Part shown: piece after piece, positions 53,894 to 60,641 of the stretch
How the letters are laid out: the number at the start of each line of letters is the position of its first letter
How positions within the stretch are numbered: position 1 is the first letter of the stretch
The notes under the pieces: model-generated
What the model was told of the DNA's origin: nothing
Databases searched by the model: none
The model's input: only the letters and a program-made list of their open reading frames with translations
Program-made: the position numbers and the translations under genes
Source: Noviherbaspirillum aridicola
GTDB lineage: Bacteria > Pseudomonadota > Gammaproteobacteria > Burkholderiales > Burkholderiaceae_D
DNA length: 64,000 nt
Assembly (NCBI RefSeq): GCF_019656455.1
Contig: NZ_BPMK01000021.1
Coordinates: 26,997 to 90,996, forward strand
Reading direction: 5' to 3'

Positions 53894-54991
53894 ATGACGG
53901 AAGCCGTACCCGACTGGTCGAGTGCGCTCGGCTACGCGGTCATCCCCTGGATCGTTCTCGTCCGACAACTCCCCTGGATTCACATCGTCGTACAACTGCT
54001 GATCGCGCTGCCGCCGGTCCTGCTATTGCATGGGATCGCGACGCGAGTGCTCGCGCGCCTCGCCCAGCCGCTGCCCTATTCGCGGCGCCTGCTGCAGTAC
54101 GGGCATCGTGCCGTCGGCGTGCTCATCTATCTGCTGATCGTCCAGGTCATACTTCGCAGCGCGCCCGACGATATACCGGGGCTGGCGGCAGCGCGGCATG
54201 TCACCGGGCTCGTCATCGTGTGCGGCCTGACCTGGCTCGGCCTGCGCTGCGTGCGTGCCGTCTCCCATACCATCATCGAACTGCATCCCGCCGATACGCC
54301 CGACAACCTGCACGCACGCCGGATCCAGACGCAGACCAGGGTACTCGCACGCTCGGTCATGGCGCTGATCGTCATGATCGGCGCCGGCACCGCACTGTCG
54401 ACACTGCCCCTGCTGCGCGAGATCGGCACGAGCCTGCTGGCGTCCGCCGGTGTCGCCGGCCTGGTAGTGGGCTTTGCCGCCAAACCGGTGCTCGGGAATC
54501 TGCTCGCGGGCATGCAGATCGCGCTGACGCAACCGATCCGTCTCGACGACGTCGTGATCGTGCAGAACGAATGGGGGCAGATAGAGGAAATCACCGGGAC
54601 CTACGTCGTCGTCCGCATCTGGGATCAGCGGAGGATGATCGTCCCATTGCAGTGGTTCATAGAGAATCCGTTCCAGAACTGGACGCGAACCAACTCCGAA
54701 ATCCTGGGAACCGTCAGCGTCTGGGTCGACTATGCCGCGCCGGTCGGCGCCCTGCGCGAGCAGGCGGAACGCCTCTGCCGCGAATCGCCCGAGTGGGACG
54801 GGCGCCTGTGCATTACCCAGGTAGTGGAAACGAGCGAACGGGCGATGCAGATTCGCATTCTCGTCAGTGCTGCCGACGCCGGGCGAGCATGGGACCTCCG
54901 GTGCCGCGTACGAGAAGGGCTGCTCGGTTTTCTGCAGCGTGAATATCCCGGCTCCCTGCCGCGGGTTCGCGCCGAACTCGATGCCGCATGA
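53894..54991 (+). CDS. Mechanosensitive ion channel, MscS family
   Basis: MscS channels release solutes on hypo-osmotic shock. The 365-residue protein has three or four N-terminal membrane helices. The pore helix region is LLASAGVAGLVVGFAAKPVLGNLLAGMQIALTQPIRLDDVV, followed by the beta domain VEEITGTYVVVRIWD-type strand (here QIEEITGTYVVVRIWDQRR) and a C-terminal alpha/beta domain. The frame is open to a GTG at 53828; I prefer the ATG at 53894 because a candidate promoter overlaps the upstream extension. No strong ribosome-binding site is seen. Confidence 0.88.
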   Translation: MTEAVPDWSSALGYAVIPWIVLVRQLPWIHIVVQLLIALPPVLLLHGIATRVLARLAQPLPYSRRLLQYGHRAVGVLIYLLIVQVILRSAPDDIPGLAAARHVTGLVIVCGLTWLGLRCVRAVSHTIIELHPADTPDNLHARRIQTQTRVLARSVMALIVMIGAGTALSTLPLLREIGTSLLASAGVAGLVVGFAAKPVLGNLLAGMQIALTQPIRLDDVVIVQNEWGQIEEITGTYVVVRIWDQRRMIVPLQWFIENPFQNWTRTNSEILGTVSVWVDYAAPVGALREQAERLCRESPEWDGRLCITQVVETSERAMQIRILVSAADAGRAWDLRCRVREGLLGFLQREYPGSLPRVRAELDAA

Positions 54992-55101
54992 CGGCGGGCC
55001 GCTCGCTCCGCACTATCCGTGCCGCAACATCCTTGCGCTTTCACAAATCCGGCACTGGAGCGCATTGCTACATTTTGTCTCCCCCCACGGAGGAGACAGA
55101 G

Positions 55102-55224
55102 ATGCATAACTATATCGATGGCTACAAGAACGTTATCCGGTTCAATGAACAACTGCTGGCGGCGACGGTGGAATACTGGACTGCCTGGTCCTACCCCGCC
55201 ATCTACTTTGCCAGGCATCTCTGA
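55102..55224 (+). CDS. Small aromatic-rich protein (40 aa)
   Basis: ATG at 55102 is preceded by the strong GGAGGAGACAGAG. The 40-residue product is rich in Tyr, Trp and Phe (NYIDGYKNVIRFNEQLLAAT, WSYPAIYFARHL). It could be a small amphipathic or membrane-associated peptide. I do not recognise it. Confidence 0.55.
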   Translation: MHNYIDGYKNVIRFNEQLLAATVEYWTAWSYPAIYFARHL

Positions 55225-55348
55225 TCGCCCTGGAACTGCCCCAAGTTTAAGCAGCGCCGATTTCTTCTGTAAAAACAGGGACTTCGGCCTGCCATCAGTC
55301 ACTTATCCACAGGATTGACCACAACATGTGTGGGAAAGCCCGCGGGGG

Positions 55349-55585
55349 TCAGTTCGACCCCGCAAAGCGCGGACGAAAAACAGGAAGATCGGCGACCGGG
55401 CGAAATCGCTCGCCCTTCGACACATAGCGTGAAGGCGACGGCGCCTGATCCATCGCCGCCTGCAGGACAACCCGCATGAGGTCGCGATTGATGCGCATTT
55501 CTTCAGGGGATGCATGTCGGGGAAGCAGCCCTGCCTCAACGGCCTTCCTGATCGCAGCCTGCAGCATCTCGTTGTTGATCTCCAT
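55349..55585 (-). CDS. Small hypothetical protein (78 aa)
   Basis: ATG at 55585 has AAGGGAG seven bases upstream. The N-terminal part is helical (MEINNEMLQAAIRKAVEAGL, MRINRDLMRVVLQAAMDQAP), the C-terminal part basic and Pro-rich (FRPVADLPVFRPRF). It is unrecognised. The 256-base gap upstream on this strand holds nothing distinctive. Confidence 0.6.
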   Translation of the reverse strand: MEINNEMLQAAIRKAVEAGLLPRHASPEEMRINRDLMRVVLQAAMDQAPSPSRYVSKGERFRPVADLPVFRPRFAGSN

Positions 55586-55841
55586 GCATTCTCCCTTCGC
55601 AAGCCGGGTGTCGACGGCCGGGTATTCAGTGAGGCAAGTCTGCCGCTGCATTGTGACGACATGATGAAGCAGCCGCTTGCTGTCGCGTGAGGAAGCAGCG
55701 TGGTGCGAGAGGATAAACGGGAATAGCCTGGCCGCGGATGTCGGCCGGCAGCGTCGTTGCCCGCAATTGCGGGCAAGACGGCAGGATGCAGGAATGTGAG
55801 GGCAGGACTGCGGAGGGTTTGAGCGCCCCCGCGGAAAACGA

Positions 55842-56018
55842 TCAGCCGTGGACGAGTTGTTCGGCGTTGCGGACCTGCTCGACGGCACGCAGCGCGTCGG
55901 CCAGCATATCGAGCTGCCGCTGCCCCGAAACCATGACGGTGGGAAGACCACAAGCGCGTACCGCTTCTTCCAGTTTGCGCAGGGCAGCAAGTTCGAGATC
56001 TCGTGATTCGCTTGTCAT
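55842..56018 (-). CDS. Small hypothetical protein (58 aa)
   Basis: The 58-residue frame begins MTSESRDLELAALRKLEEAV and is predicted helical, with no family match. The ribosome-binding site is weak, but an ECF-like promoter lies 35-63 bases upstream on the same strand, which supports it as a real transcription unit. Confidence 0.5.
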   Translation of the reverse strand: MTSESRDLELAALRKLEEAVRACGLPTVMVSGQRQLDMLADALRAVEQVRNAEQLVHG

Positions 56019-56052
56019 TATTGGCTTTCGGGGTCAGGGGAGTGAGAAGGCA

Positions 56053-56081
56053 ACTAGACCCCTATTCTACGAAATTGTTCC
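56053..56081 (-). promoter_or_regulatory. ECF-sigma-like promoter, motif GGGAACAATTT-N13-TCTA
   Basis: On the minus strand, GGAACAA (56075-56081) and TCTAGT (56053-56058) are 16 bases apart. The same 11-base -35 block and spacing recur at 59288 on the plus strand. The -35 is also half of a TTGTTCC-CA-GGAACAA palindrome (56075-56090). Confidence 0.5.
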
Positions 56082-56194
56082 CAGGAACAACATAGGAAGG
56101 CTGCGGCGGGCCAACTTTTTTCCGGCAGTGGAATGACGGTGCTCAATGGCAGTGATGGATGTGCTGCTAGGATCATTGCGTTGAGGAGGACTGC

Positions 56195-56428
56195 ATGCAG
56201 ATCGAAACCGTTGGCCAGTACCAGCTGCATCTGATCGCCCATGAGCTGCCGGCGGGCGGCTGGGATCCCTTCGTCAGCATTTTTCGCTTCGACGCGGGCA
56301 AGGAAGACTTCGAGTGCGTGGTCGACAAGCACCATGTGGACGGTCACTTCGACAGTTACGAAGCCGCCATCGAAGCCGCCACGCGCACGGGAAACAAGCT
56401 CATTCGCGAGAGTGGCCCGCAGCATTGA
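56195..56428 (+). CDS. Small hypothetical protein (77 aa)
   Basis: ATG at 56195 has GAGGAGG upstream. The protein is mixed alpha/beta and soluble (YQLHLIAHELPAGGWDPFVSIFRFDAGKEDFECVVDKHHVDG, then a helix SYEAAIEAATRTGNKLI). I recognise no family. It is 81 bases upstream of the J-domain gene and possibly co-transcribed. Confidence 0.65.
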   Translation: MQIETVGQYQLHLIAHELPAGGWDPFVSIFRFDAGKEDFECVVDKHHVDGHFDSYEAAIEAATRTGNKLIRESGPQH

Positions 56429-56509
56429 TATTCTGCAATTATTGGAAGGCAAGAGTCGATTAGGATAAACGCAACCGGGGAATTCCCCGATCGACTCTCT
56501 GATCCGTAC

Positions 56510-56944
56510 ATGGCACACGTTCACACGCACTACGACAATCTCAAGGTGGCCCGCGACGCGCCGCCGGAGGTTATCCGTGCGGCGTACAAGACGCTGTGCC
56601 AGAAATACCATCCCGACCGTCACGGCGACAGTGCCGAGGCCATCCGCGTCATCCAGATCATCAACACCGCGTATTCGGTGCTTTCCGATCCGGCCAAGCG
56701 CAAGGAACACGATGAGTGGATCGCCCGCGCCGAAGCCGCTCCGCCGGAGAAGCCGCGGGATGCGCCCCGCGCCGAGGCCGCCGAATCGCGTCACGCCCGC
56801 AGGCACTCCCACCGATCGCATCGCAGATCAGCGCTCGACCTGCTCTATTCCCGGCATCGCCCGTCGCATCAGCTCGCACGCGCGGTGCACCGGGCACTGG
56901 TGTCGCTCGAAGAATTCACCAAGAAGCTTTTCCGGCGCGCGTGA
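56510..56944 (+). CDS. J-domain (DnaJ-like) protein
   Basis: This is a co-chaperone-type protein. The 144-residue protein has an N-terminal J domain (about 5-70) with the HPD motif in CQKYHPDRHGD and YDNLKVARDAPPEVIRAAYKTL. A basic, His/Arg/Ser-rich linker (ESRHARRHSHRSHRR) and a C-terminal helix follow. There is no Gly/Phe or zinc region, so it belongs to the short J-protein class. Its Hsp70 partner is not in the window. Confidence 0.85.
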   Translation: MAHVHTHYDNLKVARDAPPEVIRAAYKTLCQKYHPDRHGDSAEAIRVIQIINTAYSVLSDPAKRKEHDEWIARAEAAPPEKPRDAPRAEAAESRHARRHSHRSHRRSALDLLYSRHRPSHQLARAVHRALVSLEEFTKKLFRRA

Positions 56945-56963
56945 AGCATCGCGCCGCGCGTTC

Positions 56964-57176
56964 TCACTCCAGGTCTATTCCCCGGCGCTCGCGCTCGAGC
57001 TTGGCCAGCAGCGCGGCGATGGATGCGGCGTTGAAGAGCTCGGTCTCTCCCGGCCCGAGCTGGCGCCCGTTCTGCATGTCGTGAATCGCCGTGAGCAGAT
57101 CCAGAACGAGACCGTAACGGCAGGCTGCCTCGACCAGTATCTCTAGCCTTTGGGCGGTTTGTTCGACGGCAGGCAT
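56964..57176 (-). CDS. Small hypothetical protein (70 aa)
   Basis: ATG at 57176 has GAAGAGG six bases upstream. The protein is largely helical (VEQTAQRLEILVEAACRYGLVLDLLTAIHDM, AASIAALLAKLERERRG). I recognise no family. A GGAACTT block lies about 60 bases upstream on the same strand (57236-57242), without a convincing -10. It converges on the J-domain gene. Confidence 0.55.
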   Translation of the reverse strand: MPAVEQTAQRLEILVEAACRYGLVLDLLTAIHDMQNGRQLGPGETELFNAASIAALLAKLERERRGIDLE

Positions 57177-57461
57177 TGAAGACCTCTTCAGAACTGGTTT
57201 TGCAGTATTTGCTCTTCGTACGGGAATCTTTGCGTAAGTTCCGCCGCCGCGCTTCAACGGCTCATATTGCCGCTCTCGCGCGGAGAACTAGTTTGCCTCG
57301 CGCCGTTCCAAGCTTCCATGGCGCCCATCCCCTGCGTGCGAACGACGACAGCACGCCTGGCCGCAGTTCCTGTCGCAGTCGACAGCGCCGACAATGACAA
57401 GGCAGCGTCGCGTACGTACTGCCTGGAAATGAGCCGATTTTGTGCAGCATGCGAGGCCGCC

Positions 57462-57719
57462 ATGGAAAAGCGTCAGTCCCGTTCGCGTCCACTGAACAAG
57501 GCGATTCCGCCTGTCGGTGGCGCCCCGTACAACTCACCCATCAAGCTGTCGAAGAAGCCCAAGGAACCCAGGCTGACCCGCGAAGACATCTCGCGCGCGA
57601 TCAGCATCTGGGCACACCTGTACCGCCAGTGCGATGAGAAATCCGATCCGCGCGACCCGTTCATCCCGAACAGGCCCTGGATCGGACGCGACCCGACCAG
57701 CATCAAACGCTTCGAGTAA
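57462..57719 (+). CDS. Small hypothetical protein (85 aa)
   Basis: The start is uncertain: the ATG at 57462 has GAGG six bases upstream, and an ATG at 57429 is in frame. The protein is basic and Pro-rich at first (RSRPLNKAIPPVGGAPYNSPIKLSKKPKEP), then a helix DISRAISIWAHLYRQCDE. It is unrecognised. It ends 30 bases before the tRNA-Asn promoter. Confidence 0.55.
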   Translation: MEKRQSRSRPLNKAIPPVGGAPYNSPIKLSKKPKEPRLTREDISRAISIWAHLYRQCDEKSDPRDPFIPNRPWIGRDPTSIKRFE

Positions 57720-57748
57720 GCCTGCCGGAAGCGGCCGAGTGATACGCT

Positions 57749-57777
57749 TTGACTTGAAGGCAAGGCGGCCCTATAAT
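57749..57777 (+). promoter_or_regulatory. Sigma-70 promoter of tRNA-Asn
   Basis: TTGACT (57749-57754) and a perfect TATAAT (57772-57777) are separated by 17 bases. The predicted start near 57784 lies five bases before the tRNA. Confidence 0.9.
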
Positions 57778-57788
57778 GCCGCCTCCTT

Positions 57789-57864
57789 TCCCCGATAGCT
57801 CAGTCGGTAGAGCGACGGACTGTTAATCCGCAGGTCCCTGGTTCGAGTCCAGGTCGGGGAGCCA
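57789..57864 (+). tRNA. tRNA-Asn (anticodon GTT)
   Basis: The 76-base gene forms a full cloverleaf: acceptor TCCCCGA pairs with TCGGGGA, the anticodon loop CTGTTAA gives GTT, and the T arm is CCTGG/CCAGG with loop TTCGAGT. CCA is encoded at 57862-57864. No terminator with a T run is visible directly after it. Confidence 0.97.
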
Positions 57865-57966
57865 GGCTTCTTCCATGGCTGCGCAGGTTTCGCAGGCATT
57901 CATGATGCGCGCCGCGCTCGCAGCAAAGCTCCACCATCCATCAGGTTTCGTTTCCGGGGAACGCGA

Positions 57967-58284
57967 TTGAGCCCAAAGCAGGACGCGACTGCCGCCATCC
58001 TTGACGACCTGGTCGCACTCGCCGACAAGGCCGCACGCACCATCGACCAATTGCAGCAGGAGATTCGCGCGCGCGACGATCGCATACAGGCGCTGGAAAA
58101 AGCACGCGCCGAACTCGAGCGCGACGCCTACTGGTGCAGGTGGTTCAAAAACCAGTATCGCGGCACCCCGCTGCTGTCGGCGGTCGAAGCCGCCTTCGAC
58201 AAGACCCACGCCAGCTTCGCCGATTCCATCGGCGCTTCCCAGGAGCGCAAGCCGGGTCCGTCAACGGACAAGGACCGCGCATGA
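57967..58284 (+). CDS. Small coiled-coil protein with TTG start (105 aa)
   Basis: The frame contains no internal methionine, so translation must start at TTG 57967 (GGGGAA lies five bases upstream) or at another non-ATG codon. The protein has a helical, probably coiled-coil segment (about 10-55, DDLVALADKAARTIDQLQQE, IRARDDRIQALEKARAELERD), then WCRWFKNQYRG. It is unrecognised. Confidence 0.55.
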   Translation: MSPKQDATAAILDDLVALADKAARTIDQLQQEIRARDDRIQALEKARAELERDAYWCRWFKNQYRGTPLLSAVEAAFDKTHASFADSIGASQERKPGPSTDKDRA

Positions 58285-58370
58285 GGCGCGCCGCTCGTGA
58301 CGAATGCCAAGCCGGCGGTGTCCGGGTCGCGCTAGCTTAAGCGCTTGCCCACACTCTGCCCCGGAGCGGC

Positions 58371-59270
58371 ATGCGACACGGCGATCACGGCACGGCAACC
58401 ATCTGGACGCATCCCGGCGCATTCTTTCTGCGCGCGCTGAAGAGCTTTCGCGCCAACCAGGGCCTGCTTCTCGCCGGCGCCGTCGCCTATTACGCGCTGC
58501 TGTCGATCGTGCCGCTGATGATCGTGACCGTGATCGCACTGTCGCACCTGATCGACGAAACCGAATTGCTGCAAACACTGGCCATCTATCTCGAATGGCT
58601 GCTGCCCGGCCAGTCCGGCGCCATCGTCGCCGAGCTGTCGAACTTCCTCACCCATCGCGAAGTGATCGGCCCCTTGCTCGTGCTGACGCTGCTGTTCTTC
58701 AGCTCCCTCGCCTTCACGGTGCTCGAGAATGCGATGTCGGTCATCTTCTTCCACCGGGTCGCGATCCGCCGTCGTCATTTTCTGATCTCCGCCCTGCTCC
58801 CCTACTGCTACATCCTTTTCCTCGGCGTCGGACTGCTCCTGGTGACGCTGGTGGCGGGAAGCCTGCAGGCGATGGGCGATGACAGCGTGCGCCTGCTTGG
58901 ACGGCGCTGGGCTCTCGACGGCGTGTCGGGCGCCCTGCTCTACCTGCTCGGGGTGGCGGGCGAAATCCTGGTCGTGACCTCGGTCTACCTCGTCATGCCG
59001 GTCGGCCGGCTGTCGATCCGGCATGCGCTGCTCGGCGGCGTGACGGCGGCGCTGCTCTGGGAAATCACGCGCCACTTGCTGGTCTGGTATTTCGCGACGC
59101 TGTCGCAGGTGAGCGTAGTCTACGGTTCGCTGACGACGGCGATCGTCGTGCTGCTGACGCTCGAGATCGCGGCCGGCCTGCTGCTGTTCGGCGCCCAGGT
59201 CATTGCCGAGTATGAGCGCGACCTTCAGCCGGGCGACAGCGAACGAAAGCCGCCTTCGTTCCGTACCTGA
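58371..59270 (+). CDS. YihY/BrkB-family inner-membrane protein
   Basis: The 299-residue protein has about six membrane helices and the family's patterns: FRANQGLLLAGAVAYYALLSIVPLMIV near the N-terminus and WEITRHLLVWYFATLSQVSVVYGSLTTAIVVLLTLE near the C-terminus. The family was once called ribonuclease BN, but that activity belongs to another protein; its role is unknown, possibly transport. The ATG at 58371 is preceded by CGGAGCGGC. Confidence 0.88.
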   Translation: MRHGDHGTATIWTHPGAFFLRALKSFRANQGLLLAGAVAYYALLSIVPLMIVTVIALSHLIDETELLQTLAIYLEWLLPGQSGAIVAELSNFLTHREVIGPLLVLTLLFFSSLAFTVLENAMSVIFFHRVAIRRRHFLISALLPYCYILFLGVGLLLVTLVAGSLQAMGDDSVRLLGRRWALDGVSGALLYLLGVAGEILVVTSVYLVMPVGRLSIRHALLGGVTAALLWEITRHLLVWYFATLSQVSVVYGSLTTAIVVLLTLEIAAGLLLFGAQVIAEYERDLQPGDSERKPPSFRT

Positions 59271-59287
59271 AATCAATAAAATTCCCG

Positions 59288-59315
59288 GGAACAATTTTTC
59301 TCGACGTAAATCTAT
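59288..59315 (+). promoter_or_regulatory. ECF-sigma-like promoter, motif GGGAACAATTT-N13-TCTA
   Basis: GGAACAA (59288-59294) and TCTAT (59311-59315) are 16 bases apart. The layout and the 11-base -35 block are the same as at 56053-56081. It places transcription start about 27 bases before the 82-residue gene. A perfect TTCCCGGGAA palindrome overlaps the -35. Confidence 0.5.
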
Positions 59316-59348
59316 AGGGCACCGCAAACTGCTTTTCGTGGAGTCCCT

Positions 59349-59597
59349 ATGCTGGTGGATATTTACAAGTCGACCAAGATCCCTTATCGCCACCTCGTCG
59401 TGCGCGCCGGAACGGATATTTCAGACCTGGAGAATTTCGGCTATACCGGTCAGCGCGCCGTGCCGCAATTCGGTCCTTACGAGATGGTCAAGCATGATGT
59501 CGACCTCGCATGCGACGGCGATCCGCCGCCGGTACTGAAAGAGTGGATGACCGCGATCAAGCGCGAAGGCGGACACTTCCTGGTGCTCAACAGCTAA
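59349..59597 (+). CDS. Small hypothetical protein (82 aa), ECF-promoter associated
   Basis: ATG at 59349 has GGAG about five bases upstream. The soluble protein (MLVDIYKSTKIPYRHLVVRA, then LENFGYTGQRAVPQFGPYEM) is unrecognised. It overlaps the convergent DUF218 gene by four bases. The promoter directly upstream suggests stress-responsive expression. Confidence 0.65.
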   Translation: MLVDIYKSTKIPYRHLVVRAGTDISDLENFGYTGQRAVPQFGPYEMVKHDVDLACDGDPPPVLKEWMTAIKREGGHFLVLNS

Positions 59598-60442
59598 GTG
59601 CCGGCATCCCTGGCGCTTGGCGCGTCCACGCATGGAGCGGGGAGAAGGGCCTCCGTCTTCCCGCCCAGGTAGTAGGATGCCAGGCCGATCCACTCGCGCG
59701 CGGCGGTTGTCGCGCCCGCCGCATGCCTGATCAGATCGAGGTCCAGCCGGAGCATCCGCCCCGGGACCGAACGATGATCCACCGGGTAGGCGATGACCGG
59801 CCAGCCCGCCCTGCAAAAACTTCCCGCCGCCCTCGGCATGTGGTACGCCGAGGTCACGAGTACCCACTTTTCGCCCGCCGCGGGTCTGAAGAGCTCGCGC
59901 GTCCGGCGTACATTCTCCGCCGTATTGCGGGCCTCCCTCTCCACGACAAGCCGCCCGGTATCCAGTCCCTGCTGCGTTAACAAGCGCACGGCCACGTCCG
60001 CTTCCTTCAATGCCTGATCCACGAGGCGGTGCGATCCGCCGGTGAACACCAGCTTCGCGTCCGGGTAAGTCCGCGCGAGCATGAGAAAGGCAAGATAACG
60101 CTCCGCCGCCTGATTCACTTCGGGCCCTCCCCATGCATTCGCCTGCAATGCCTCCTCCGCGCCGCCCAGCAGGATGATGCCGTCGACCGACTCCGGCAGC
60201 GAAGTCGGCGCAGGGAACCGGCGCTCGAGCGGATGGAACATCCATTCATGCACCGGCAACAGCGCCACCACGGCCAGCACGACGATCAGCGCCATCAGCA
60301 GTCGCCTGGCCGCCCTCGTCCAGCCCCACCTGATCATCAGCCACAGCCCGACCAGGCATAACAGGAACAGGCTGTCAGGGGACAGCAGCATCCAGGCGAG
60401 TTTGGTGAACCAGAAGACGATCGTATCCATGTGAGCAGGCAT
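59594..60442 (-). CDS. DUF218-family membrane protein (YdcF/ElyC-like)
   Basis: The 282-residue protein has two N-terminal membrane helices (about 18-36 and 46-64), then a periplasmic DUF218 domain with GIILLGGAEEAL, LVFTGGSHR and WVLVTSAYHMPRAAGSF. ElyC affects peptidoglycan/undecaprenyl-phosphate homeostasis in E. coli; YdcF binds S-adenosylmethionine. Assignment between these is not possible here. ATG 60442 is used; ATG 60430 is equally plausible, as neither has a clear ribosome-binding site. Confidence 0.85.
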   Translation of the reverse strand: MPAHMDTIVFWFTKLAWMLLSPDSLFLLCLVGLWLMIRWGWTRAARRLLMALIVVLAVVALLPVHEWMFHPLERRFPAPTSLPESVDGIILLGGAEEALQANAWGGPEVNQAAERYLAFLMLARTYPDAKLVFTGGSHRLVDQALKEADVAVRLLTQQGLDTGRLVVEREARNTAENVRRTRELFRPAAGEKWVLVTSAYHMPRAAGSFCRAGWPVIAYPVDHRSVPGRMLRLDLDLIRHAAGATTAAREWIGLASYYLGGKTEALLPAPCVDAPSARDAGT

Positions 60443-60545
60443 CCGGGAGAGGACGAAATTCTAACCTCGCCCCTGTGCGCACCGGCCTCGCTCACCGGTT
60501 TCTGGCAAATCCTGCACTGAATCGCTTATCATCTCGTTCGCAAAT

Positions 60546-60564
60546 GCATATAATTCTCATTATC
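60546..60564. promoter_or_regulatory. Fur box upstream of the FTR1-type gene
   Basis: The reverse complement of 60546-60564 matches 14 of 19 positions of the classic Fur consensus, including an unbroken GATAATGA half. It lies 78 bases before the iron permease gene, which fits iron-responsive repression by Fur. Confidence 0.65.
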
Positions 60565-60641
60565 GTTTGAGGAAGCGATGGGTTCTGCAGGCACGGACTG
60601 CCGCAGCGACCCGTCTCCACCATTTCCGACCCGGATACAAC

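Noticed and set aside
58371..59270. Ribonuclease BN
   Set aside because: The family was misnamed; the sequence is a multi-pass YihY membrane protein without nuclease motifs.
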